Part shown: positions 49,374 to 56,918 of the stretch, in pieces
Layout of the letters: every line of letters starts with the position of its first letter
Numbering within the stretch: the stretch's first letter is position 1
NCBI RefSeq assembly: GCF_034366785.1
Contig: NZ_CP112933.1
Location: 1 to 57,766 of the forward strand
Direction: 5' to 3'
Length of the DNA stretch: 57,766 nt
Source: Candidatus Trichorickettsia mobilis
GTDB lineage: Bacteria > Pseudomonadota > Alphaproteobacteria > Rickettsiales > Rickettsiaceae
The notes under the pieces: generated by a model
Databases searched by the model: none
Told to the model about the DNA's origin: nothing
Seen by the model: only the letters and a program-made list of their open reading frames with translations
Position numbers and translations under genes: made by a program

Positions 49374-49386
49374 AGGAGAATTTATA

Positions 49387-49854
49387 ATGAAAAATACAGA
49401 GAATCAAAGCATTCCTATTCAAGAAGTAAAACTTATTAATTTAGGAATTAGCAATAATGTAAGAGATAAAATAGTCAATATTATAGGAAAAGAAAAATAT
49501 AATGAGTTGGCAAAATTTGTAATATCATGGGACTCGTTTTTCATAAAGTTGCCAAAAACATTATCTAAAAAAGAGATAATTAGAAAACTTATTGATAATG
49601 ATGATTTTAAAGCAATAGTTAATATTCATCAGCAAATTAAGTCTTTGCAACAAGAAAATAAAGAGGGTTTATCTTCTTTTTTATTAGACTTGGTTCATAG
49701 TGGGCAATTTGAATTTTTAATAAATTATATGAATATTACAAAAGAAGTTCCTAAAGGTTATCAAAAAGTATTTATAAATGATCTTGGTTTTGCTACAGAA
49801 GTTTTGGAAATAATTAATCTCTTAGGTCAAGACAAAGAGGTTGATTATGTTTAG
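49387..49854 (+). CDS. Unrecognised accessory protein A, between chaperone and tape measure
   Basis: 155 aa from the ATG at 49387 (AAAGGAGAATTTATA upstream). Highly helical, lysine/isoleucine-rich, no cysteine pattern or membrane segment (VRDKIVNIIGKEKYNELAKF, KTLSKKEIIRKLIDN). More A/T-rich codon use than flanking tail genes. It overlaps accessory B by eight bases, so they form a two-gene unit that interrupts the usual chaperone-tape measure order. No family recognised. Confidence 0.6.
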   Translation: MKNTENQSIPIQEVKLINLGISNNVRDKIVNIIGKEKYNELAKFVISWDSFFIKLPKTLSKKEIIRKLIDNDDFKAIVNIHQQIKSLQQENKEGLSSFLLDLVHSGQFEFLINYMNITKEVPKGYQKVFINDLGFATEVLEIINLLGQDKEVDYV

Positions 49855-51154
49855 TGAATGCGTAGTAACTATTTCAGGACATGGAAGTTCTGCAATATTA
49901 AAAAACTATAATTATGATGCTAATCCTACGCAAGATATACTAAAGGAAAATTTACCAGATAAACAAATTTCAGATAACAATTATAAACTAGTTTATCTTA
50001 CTGATCTTAATGAAATCTTAGATGTAACAACTTCTAATTTGGTGTTATATTTTTTACAACGTGACAATCAGCCTGTTAAAGTTTTGTTAGAAGATTTATT
50101 TAGAATTCCTCCAATAGGAGGAAGTTCTTTTAATAATATGTTGGGTTTTTATAAAGAACTAAAATTAGGTAAAGAATTCGCTTTAGTTGAACATAGAATT
50201 TACGATGACAGTAATTTGTATCGTCTAAAAAATGTATTAAATCTAACAAAAATAGATGGTGGGAAATTTATAAAATTTGTTATATCAGCAAGTTTATTTT
50301 CAGAAAAAATGAAAAAAGATATGTTAGCATTAAAAGATGCTTCTTTTTTAGAGTTTGATGATTTAGGTCAATTAAACGTTGAAATCTCTAGTCGTGCTTT
50401 TGATAAGTTGTTAAACGACGAAAGAAAAAATCAAATTTTAGTTGATAATTTTGCAAATTTATTACTAAAAAATGTTTTAGAGTTAACTAAAGTAAGCTTA
50501 GAACAAAAAGATTTAGATCAAAAAATTTTTTCAAACACATTAAAAGAAAATGGTATAGACCAACTTATAATAGATTGTTTAATTTTTGTAAGAAATATAT
50601 ACGTGATTTTACAAGAGTCAGAAATGATATACAAACCTATAGAACGAGAAGTTCAATGGTTTTTTGATTCTTTTGAAACTTATAAAAATAATCAAATAGA
50701 GAATGAATTCGAATTAGCAGAGGGATTAGAAAACATTTTTAATGAATTAACTAAATCCAAAGAATTGATTATAAATCACGGGAAGAAAATTAGTGATGGA
50801 GATGTAAGAGAAATAAGACTTGATAATACATGTATAATAAGATTTGAACTTTTGAGAAAACTTGGTAATCATTCGGGTTTAGCTTTTTTTTGGAGTTCAT
50901 TTTTAGAAAGCTTAAATCAATTTAGTATATTTATAGAATTAAAAGAGGATAAAGACGAAATTGCAAAATTACAAGGTAGTTTTACTCATGATTTAATTTT
51001 AAATAAAAATCAATACTCTATGAGGATTCCTGCAGAATCTTTTGTAATATTTGATGCTTGTAGATCTAAAGTTACTCCTAGTTATTTAATGGACGATAAA
51101 GGAGTCCCTATTCAAAAAGAAGGAAAAGATCAAATTATATTCGATGTTTTTTAA
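49847..51154 (+). CDS. Unrecognised accessory protein B, between chaperone and tape measure
   Basis: 435 aa from the ATG at 49847. N-terminal part is strand-rich (ECVVTISGHGSSAIL); the central part is helical with LVDNFANLLLKNVLEL and NGIDQLIIDCLIFVRNIYVIL; the C-terminus returns to strands (NQYSMRIPAESFVIFDACRS). No Walker, zinc or nuclease motif is evident. It is coupled with accessory A and has the same extreme A/T codon use. It could be a tail-borne effector or a moron. Unknown. Confidence 0.6.
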   Translation: MFSECVVTISGHGSSAILKNYNYDANPTQDILKENLPDKQISDNNYKLVYLTDLNEILDVTTSNLVLYFLQRDNQPVKVLLEDLFRIPPIGGSSFNNMLGFYKELKLGKEFALVEHRIYDDSNLYRLKNVLNLTKIDGGKFIKFVISASLFSEKMKKDMLALKDASFLEFDDLGQLNVEISSRAFDKLLNDERKNQILVDNFANLLLKNVLELTKVSLEQKDLDQKIFSNTLKENGIDQLIIDCLIFVRNIYVILQESEMIYKPIEREVQWFFDSFETYKNNQIENEFELAEGLENIFNELTKSKELIINHGKKISDGDVREIRLDNTCIIRFELLRKLGNHSGLAFFWSSFLESLNQFSIFIELKEDKDEIAKLQGSFTHDLILNKNQYSMRIPAESFVIFDACRSKVTPSYLMDDKGVPIQKEGKDQIIFDVF

Positions 51155-51187
51155 ATCATTTTTAGTTTTTAATATTTAATTAACACT

Positions 51188-52870
51188 ATGATAGTACGAG
51201 AATTAGTAACAAAGCTTAGTTTTGCATTAGATAAAAGTGGATTAAACGAGTCTTTTAAAGGATTGCAGGAGTTAACTCGCAAGGCTAATAATGCGCAACA
51301 GTCTTTAAAGAAGACTATCGGTTGGACAGCTACCGGAACTTCTTTAAATATAGACGACACGAAGCAGTCTAACAGTACCGCTAATGTTTTAAGAGAGATA
51401 ATACAAAAGACACAAGCGACCTTAGGTGCTTTTGGGAATAGCGTTGCTGCTGCGTTATATCCCGCAAAAAAACAGGCGGATTTTGTCGAGACTCGTTTTC
51501 AAAAAATATTGGCTCATAAACAAGAAATACACAACTTGAGTGTTGCAGAGCGCAAAGAAGTTAACATGCTCAATGCTGCTGAAAAGCAGGCTATGCGAGA
51601 AGTGGCGGCAGAAAAGCGTAAGTTAGATGCCGAAGAAAAAAGAAGAATTAAAGAATTAAATAGAGAAAAGAAAAAGCAGAATCTTATAAGCGGCTTAAAG
51701 ACTATTAACCAAGCAGCTTCTAGGTCTTTGCTCGGAATATTCGGCGGCGCTACCGCTTCTTTAGGTTTTAGCTACAAAGAGTACAAAAGATATAAAGAAA
51801 AGCGAGTTGAGGGTTTGATTACAAAGACCTCTCTTACTTCCGATCAAATAAAACAATTTGATGCTTTCGATAAAAAGTTCTCTGCTTTTAAGGAAAATAT
51901 AAACAGTATTCGTAATGCTTTTGCTACGGCATTATTACCTGTATTGCAGCCTTTAATCGAGCAATTTAATAAGTGGTACGGCGTTAATAAGAAAATAGTA
52001 AATGCGAAAATCAAAGAATGGGCAGAAACGCTAGCTAAGGTTTTTAAAAAAATTTGGAATGTATTAGTAGGGTACGTTATCCCTGCCGTAAGCACTGTTA
52101 TCAAAGCATTTGGGGGATTGGAAAATGTCGTTCTAGCATTGATAGGTATAAAAGTAGCTGGATGGATAGCTAATATTAGTTCTTTGTTTATTAGTTTAAC
52201 TTCTTTAATTATGGGTCCTCTTGGACCGATATTATTAGTTGTAGGCGGGTTATGGTTTCTTTATGACGAGATTAAAGTAACTATGGAAGGAGGCGAGAGT
52301 TTAATAAAACACTTTGCCGAGTTGCCGTATATAGATTGGGTAATAGACAAATTGTCTAAGCTTGCGAATGCTTACATGAATGTTATGCATAAAGCTAGAG
52401 TATTTTTTCACGGGGAAGAGGCGGTTAAAGCAGCGGATTCAAGAGATTTAAGAAAAGAAATAGCGGAAAAAATAATGAACTCTAGAAAGCGTGAAGCTTT
52501 CATATCCGCTACAGATAAAAGCGGGCTTTTACCTATACTAGGTTCAAATCGCGCTAACCTTACAACAAGCATGCCGCAATACGACAAAAATTCTTCTGGG
52601 TTAGTACAAGATTTTTTTGCTAATACGATTAGCGCTTTAAAACCAAAGCCTTACGACCTAAACAAGATTACTGATTTTCTAACCACCAGTATGCCTTACA
52701 ATAAAAGTAATCAAGTAACAAATAATGTCGGCGGAATTAAGATTATCATACAAAATCAAGGTACTATTGACGAAAACTCAATACCGAAAGTTACCGACAT
52801 AATTCAACAAGAAGTAACAAAAGCTATAAGCGATACTTTTGTTATAAATAAAGCAGGGCTGGTTAGTTAG
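51188..52870 (+). CDS. Tape measure protein
   Basis: 560 aa. N-terminus LVTKLSFALDKSGLNESFKGLQELTRKANN is the usual start of tape measures in this type of phage; a long coiled coil follows (~75-165), then hydrophobic segments (residues about 290-365: IPAVSTVIKAFGGLENVVLALIGI; LGPILLVVGGLWFLYDEI). Short for the family; tail length scales with it, so a fairly short tail is expected. No muralytic domain seen. Confidence 0.85.
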   Translation: MIVRELVTKLSFALDKSGLNESFKGLQELTRKANNAQQSLKKTIGWTATGTSLNIDDTKQSNSTANVLREIIQKTQATLGAFGNSVAAALYPAKKQADFVETRFQKILAHKQEIHNLSVAERKEVNMLNAAEKQAMREVAAEKRKLDAEEKRRIKELNREKKKQNLISGLKTINQAASRSLLGIFGGATASLGFSYKEYKRYKEKRVEGLITKTSLTSDQIKQFDAFDKKFSAFKENINSIRNAFATALLPVLQPLIEQFNKWYGVNKKIVNAKIKEWAETLAKVFKKIWNVLVGYVIPAVSTVIKAFGGLENVVLALIGIKVAGWIANISSLFISLTSLIMGPLGPILLVVGGLWFLYDEIKVTMEGGESLIKHFAELPYIDWVIDKLSKLANAYMNVMHKARVFFHGEEAVKAADSRDLRKEIAEKIMNSRKREAFISATDKSGLLPILGSNRANLTTSMPQYDKNSSGLVQDFFANTISALKPKPYDLNKITDFLTTSMPYNKSNQVTNNVGGIKIIIQNQGTIDENSIPKVTDIIQQEVTKAISDTFVINKAGLVS

Positions 52871-53644
52871 ATGATGAGCATATTTAGCACTATAGGTAAA
52901 GCATCAAGTTTGGCTAGTAGCCTAAAAGGTTTAGTTGTCGGTGGAAGTAAGACCAGCATTTCTAATTTAGTAATAGATTGTGCTCATAGCGAAGATATAG
53001 AGTTTAAAAATGCTATAACGGATCATCCTGTAGAGGATAGATCATCGGTTAGCGATCATGTATACTCTGAAGCTACTACAGTTTCAATTGACGGCACTAT
53101 AACCGATAGCAGTCTTAGGATATTCGGCATTTTAGAAACACCGCTGCAAAACAATAGCTTAAGTAGTATAGCTAAGAATGCTAGAAGCTTGCTGCCGTTT
53201 AATAAGGTGGAAAAGCCGTCTCAGGTTGCGTACGAAGTGCTGGAAAAATTAGTGCAAAGTAAACAGCTGGTAACCGTTGCGACTAAGCGTAGGTTGTTTA
53301 AAAATATGATTATAGAGTCTTTGTCTGTAGTTGAAGACGATACTACTGCTCATAGATTGCATTTTACTTGTAATTTAAAGCAAATAACGATCGCCAAAGT
53401 AAAGACTACAAGCTACGTTAAACCTAAGTCCGTTATTAAAGAACGATTAAAGACCGAACCGATAAGTACTCAACCTGAGGTCAATATGGGACTTACTACT
53501 CCTAAAGAAGTAAAAAATCAATCTTTTGGTGAGTTTATTCGGAACAGTGGCTTAAAGGATTGGGTTCTAAAAGGTATAGAGCGTGTTGGTAAAGGTTTAG
53601 ACAGCACAAGTTTTTTTAATCCTTCAAGTCCTTTTAATTATTAA
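52871..53644 (+). CDS. Dit-like baseplate protein
   Basis: 257 aa. Residues about 30-175: SISNLVIDCAHSEDIEFKNAITDHPVEDRSSVSDH and EATTVSIDGTITDS match the N-terminal domain of Dit-like tail proteins of contractile phages (connects tube end to hub). The C-terminus ends NPSSPFNY; the small frame at 53675 ends with the related TSPFNF. Confidence 0.75.
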   Translation: MMSIFSTIGKASSLASSLKGLVVGGSKTSISNLVIDCAHSEDIEFKNAITDHPVEDRSSVSDHVYSEATTVSIDGTITDSSLRIFGILETPLQNNSLSSIAKNARSLLPFNKVEKPSQVAYEVLEKLVQSKQLVTVATKRRLFKNMIIESLSVVEDDTTAHRLHFTCNLKQITIAKVKTTSYVKPKSVIKERLKTEPISTQPEVNMGLTTPKEVKNQSFGEFIRNSGLKDWVLKGIERVGKGLDSTSFFNPSSPFNY

Positions 53645-53674
53645 CAATGAAAATCATATATCGTAATTTTATTT

Positions 53675-53803
53675 TTGTTACTAATAGCGGTGAGTTTTGC
53701 TATTAAAACGCAGTTTTTTTTGTTTGTGACTAACGGAGGATTTGCAAAGTTTTTGGATAACTTAGGCGACGCTTTAAATGTTACAAGTCCTTTTAATTTT
53801 TAG
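53675..53803 (+). CDS. Small membrane peptide with VTNG motif, copy 1 (TTG start)
   Basis: 42 aa if begun at TTG 53675. Hydrophobic N-terminus (LLIAVSFAIKTQFFLF), then VTNGGFAKFLDNLG, and TSPFNF at the end. Similar in length and layout to the next frame. Translation start is uncertain. Confidence 0.35.
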   Translation: MLLIAVSFAIKTQFFLFVTNGGFAKFLDNLGDALNVTSPFNF

Positions 53804-53813
53804 GTGCTAAGAT

Positions 53814-53942
53814 ATGTATATAATAATTTTACTTATAGCGTTAGCGTTAATTAAGCTTGCGACCGAGGTGCAATTTTCTTCGCTCGTAACTAATGGAAAG
53901 TGGATAAAAAACTTTAAAAACTTGATTAAGGCAATGTTTTAG
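53814..53942 (+). CDS. Small membrane peptide with VTNG motif, copy 2
   Basis: 42 aa, ATG start. MYIIILLIALALIKLATEV, then SSLVTNGKWIKNFKNL. The hydrophobic N-terminus and VTNG position match copy 1, so the two are probably a tandem duplication. May help the baseplate pass the membrane; function unknown. Confidence 0.45.
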   Translation: MYIIILLIALALIKLATEVQFSSLVTNGKWIKNFKNLIKAMF

Positions 53943-53952
53943 AAAAATAGCC

Positions 53953-54087
53953 ATGCTCGTTGTGTCTATGGTTTTTACAATATACGCTCAAGATATGTTG
54001 GGCGAAGATTGGGCTAAGTTCACGCAGTTTTTTCGTTATGAGGAAATCGCAAAGAAAATCACGGAAGTTATAAGAAGTAATAATTAA
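53953..54087 (+). CDS. Small peptide (44 aa) before the baseplate plug
   Basis: ATG at 53953, TAA at 54085. Short hydrophobic start (MLVVSMVFTIYAQDM) with helical charged end (RYEEIAKKITEVIRS). Third of a run of tiny frames in the 53645-54090 gap, where no other gene is visible. Confidence 0.4.
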   Translation: MLVVSMVFTIYAQDMLGEDWAKFTQFFRYEEIAKKITEVIRSNN

Positions 54088-54090
54088 TTG

Positions 54091-54405
54091 ATGATAGTAA
54101 CTACTTTAAAAGTCTTTGATATGTCTCGTTGGCGATCTCTCATAGTGCTGGACGACAAAGTTTTCACTATGAGAGTATCTTGGAATAATCAGGATGAGGC
54201 TTGGTATTTAAGCCTTTATGCCAATGACTTACAGGATATAATAATAGAGTCGGCAAAAGTTGTATTGAACACGGACTTATTGCAGTATGCTTATAGTTCT
54301 TTTTCACCGATCGGAGTGCTTGCCGCATTATCAGACACTGCAACAGAAATAACTTTTGACAACTTTGGTGTAGATGTTCAATTACAGTATTTAACTAATA
54401 ATTAA
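54091..54405 (+). CDS. Baseplate plug protein (Pam3 gp18-like)
   Basis: 104 aa from the ATG at 54091. Strand-rich: FTMRVSWNNQDEAWYLSLYAN, then LNTDLLQYAYSSFSPIGVLAAL. The 'VRWN...WYLD' and 'G.DLL..Y' features fit the plug family that closes the central baseplate pore in cyanophage Pam3-like tails. Confidence 0.75.
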   Translation: MIVTTLKVFDMSRWRSLIVLDDKVFTMRVSWNNQDEAWYLSLYANDLQDIIIESAKVVLNTDLLQYAYSSFSPIGVLAALSDTATEITFDNFGVDVQLQYLTNN

Positions 54406-54417
54406 TAGGATATAATA

Positions 54418-54831
54418 ATGAAAACAAAAAAAGCTTTAAGTAATACTTTTGATGTAGTTTACTATTTTAGATCAACAGGTAATATCTATACATGTTTTGA
54501 CAGATATCCTGATTGGTTAAATGCTTGGATCGAAACTAATAAAAATAAATTCATTATGCATTATCAAGTGCATAATTTGCCTGACGTGTCTTGGGTTGAC
54601 GATGTAGGTATTATTGTTCATGATTTTAATGTCGGCGACTGTTTGATTTGTACCGATAATAACATAGTAGAGATTGGGCAGAAAGCCTTGTACAACATGA
54701 TGTGTAGAATTAATGGGATTGATATCACTACCCCCATATCAAACCAAGCAGAAAACGTTGATTTGTTAGAAATGAATATTCAACCTAACACAGAAGTATC
54801 GGTAACAGAAACTATTCCAGACTTATTGTAA
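54418..54831 (+). CDS. Hypothetical baseplate-region protein (137 aa)
   Basis: 137 aa, mixed strands (FDVVYYFRSTGNIYTCFDRYP, FIMHYQVHNLPDVSWVDDVG, VGDCLICTDN). Lies between plug and hub genes, so a baseplate role is likely. No family recognised. Confidence 0.55.
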   Translation: MKTKKALSNTFDVVYYFRSTGNIYTCFDRYPDWLNAWIETNKNKFIMHYQVHNLPDVSWVDDVGIIVHDFNVGDCLICTDNNIVEIGQKALYNMMCRINGIDITTPISNQAENVDLLEMNIQPNTEVSVTETIPDLL

Positions 54832-54836
54832 AGCTG

Positions 54837-55691
54837 ATGAGTGTATATTTCGATAGAGTTTGCAGAGTAGTAGTCCTAAACAACGAGGCTTTGTCTATCG
54901 AAGACCATAGAATTAAATTTGAAATCACCAAAGCTATTACTCAAAAAGATAACTCGGCAAAAATAGAAATATTTAACTTATCTAACGTAACCAGAAAAAA
55001 GATAGGCATAAAAGAAACCTCTGCTCAATTATACGCAGGCTATAAAGAGTATCAGGGAGCTGTACAAGTGGGTCAAGGCGTTATTTGTCAAGTAACTACT
55101 ATCAGAGACAAGACCGATATCGTTACAAGAATGCTCTTAAAAGACGGATTGTCGTATATCAAAAACAATCCTATATCTTTTTCTTATGAAAAAGACGTTA
55201 AGCTTGAAGAGGTTTTAAAAAAAATAGCTAAAGATGCAGGATTGGTATTAAAAAGTATCGGCATTGATTCTAAGGCCATCAGCGGTGGTTATACTATTTT
55301 TCGTAGCCTTGATTATGAATTAAATCAACTAGCAGAGCGATTTGATTTTGACTGGTCAATACAGGACAAGGCTTTAGTTGTTATAGGTAAAAAACAAAAT
55401 ATCTCGCAGCAGGTAGTTTTACTTACTCCTGATAGCGGTTTGATATTAAATCCAGAGTCTGTAAAAAAAGTATCGCAAAGACTACAGAAGTTAAAAGATA
55501 AAGGTGAGATTTTAAACGATATTCGTTTGTTTCATGTTCATGCTTTGCTACAACCTCAATTGCAAGTTAATGATGTTATTGTCGTAGATAGTCAAGACTT
55601 AAGCGGTAAGTTTAGAGTGCATAAGTTGACTCATATAGGTGATACTAGAGGCAATGAGTGGTATACAAAAATGGAAGTAAAAGCACTATGA
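54837..55691 (+). CDS. Baseplate hub protein (gp27/gpD-like)
   Basis: 284 aa. Strand-rich N-terminus with DHRIKFEITKAITQKDNSAKIEIFNLS, then VKLEEVLKKIAKDAGL and DYELNQLAERFDFDWSIQDKALVV, the usual order in hub proteins of P2 gpD/T4 gp27 type. It would trimerise on the spike. Confidence 0.8.
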   Translation: MSVYFDRVCRVVVLNNEALSIEDHRIKFEITKAITQKDNSAKIEIFNLSNVTRKKIGIKETSAQLYAGYKEYQGAVQVGQGVICQVTTIRDKTDIVTRMLLKDGLSYIKNNPISFSYEKDVKLEEVLKKIAKDAGLVLKSIGIDSKAISGGYTIFRSLDYELNQLAERFDFDWSIQDKALVVIGKKQNISQQVVLLTPDSGLILNPESVKKVSQRLQKLKDKGEILNDIRLFHVHALLQPQLQVNDVIVVDSQDLSGKFRVHKLTHIGDTRGNEWYTKMEVKAL

Positions 55692-56794
55692 GTGAAAACA
55701 CTAGTTTAAGCGATGTATTAGAAGCGTTAATGAATAAAATCAATACCGAGCTTAATGTCTCTATTCCCGGAGTAATAGAAAAATACGATTTTAAAACGCA
55801 AAAAGCTAATGTAAGAATTAATATAAAGCCTTATCAAAAAGTAGATGTTGACTTCCCTATCGTTCCGAATGTTCCTGTAGTATTTCCGAGAAGCGGCGGC
55901 GCATCCCTCACAATGCCCGTGAAAAAAGGCGATGGGTGTTTGTTGGTGTTTTCTGATCTAGACGCTAAGAGCTGGTTGCTTGGAGCTGATAATGTCAAGC
56001 CGCAAACTTCAAGACGTCATCATTTAACCGATGCCATTGCTATTATAGGATTAAATCCATTTACCAAGGCGTCTCAAGCGGAAAATAACGAAGATGTGCT
56101 GCTTAGTTATGCAGACTCAAAGGTTAGATTAAAACCCAACGGAATAATCGATATTCATAACGCTAAAGAGGTGAATGTTAAGACCGAAAGCGTTATAATT
56201 AATTGTAAGAATGCCAATGTTAAAGCTGAAGAAAGTATAACGGCTGAGTGTAAGAATGCTAGTATAACTTCCTCTGAAAATACTAGTATCGACTGCAAAA
56301 ATGCTAATATTAAGTCTAGCAAAAATGCGTCTGTAGAATGTAAGAATGCTAGTATTAAAGCTAATGAAAATGTGTCTATAGAATGCAAAGCGGCTAGCGT
56401 AAAATCAACGGAAGCTGCGAGTATCGATTGCAAGACTGCTAGTATTAAGGCCAGTGATAGTGTAAGCATTGATACTAAAACCGCTAATCTAAAAGTTAGT
56501 GAGAATGCTAATATAGAATGTCAAAACGCCACTGTAAAAGCTAGCGATGCAATAAATACCGAAACTCCTAACTTTACTCAAAAAGGTAATATGAAGATTG
56601 ACGGCAATATTGAGATAACAGGTACTTCGCAGCTGAAAGGTGATGCTACATGTTCGACAACTATTACTGGAAATGCGGTAAAAACAAGTGGCGGTAAAGA
56701 CTTGGCTACTCATACTCACGGTTATACTATGCCTATTGCAGGTTCTACACCTACAGGAGTGACGCCTAATACCCCAACAAGTACTGCTAATTAA
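55688..56794 (+). CDS. Baseplate spike (Gp138 N-terminal domain) with 15-aa repeats
   Basis: 368 aa from the ATG at 55688, coupled to the hub by ATGA. Residues 1-125: Gp138-like OB domain (VIEKYDFKTQKANVRI, PVVFPRSGGASLTMPVKKGD). Residues about 155-290: about eight 15-residue units of form (D/E)CK(N/T)A(S/N)(I/V)K.S..(A/S/V)(S/N)(I/V), predicted to form the trimeric beta-prism/needle. The C-terminus has THTHGYTMP, an HxH pair that in other spikes binds metal at the tip. Confidence 0.85.
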   Translation: MSENTSLSDVLEALMNKINTELNVSIPGVIEKYDFKTQKANVRINIKPYQKVDVDFPIVPNVPVVFPRSGGASLTMPVKKGDGCLLVFSDLDAKSWLLGADNVKPQTSRRHHLTDAIAIIGLNPFTKASQAENNEDVLLSYADSKVRLKPNGIIDIHNAKEVNVKTESVIINCKNANVKAEESITAECKNASITSSENTSIDCKNANIKSSKNASVECKNASIKANENVSIECKAASVKSTEAASIDCKTASIKASDSVSIDTKTANLKVSENANIECQNATVKASDAINTETPNFTQKGNMKIDGNIEITGTSQLKGDATCSTTITGNAVKTSGGKDLATHTHGYTMPIAGSTPTGVTPNTPTSTAN

Positions 56795-56918
56795 AATATA
56801 GGTAATTTATGCTTAATCCAATAGTAGATTGTGTAAAAGTTATGATTACTGGTTAATAATAGAATAGGTGTAGAAATTTAAGAAAGGAATATAATTAAAA
56901 ACAAACGAAAGAATTATT

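Noticed and set aside
56155-56469. 104-aa reverse frame in the spike repeats
   Set aside because: Produced by the 45-bp coding repeat of the spike read backward; hydrophobic and repetitive.
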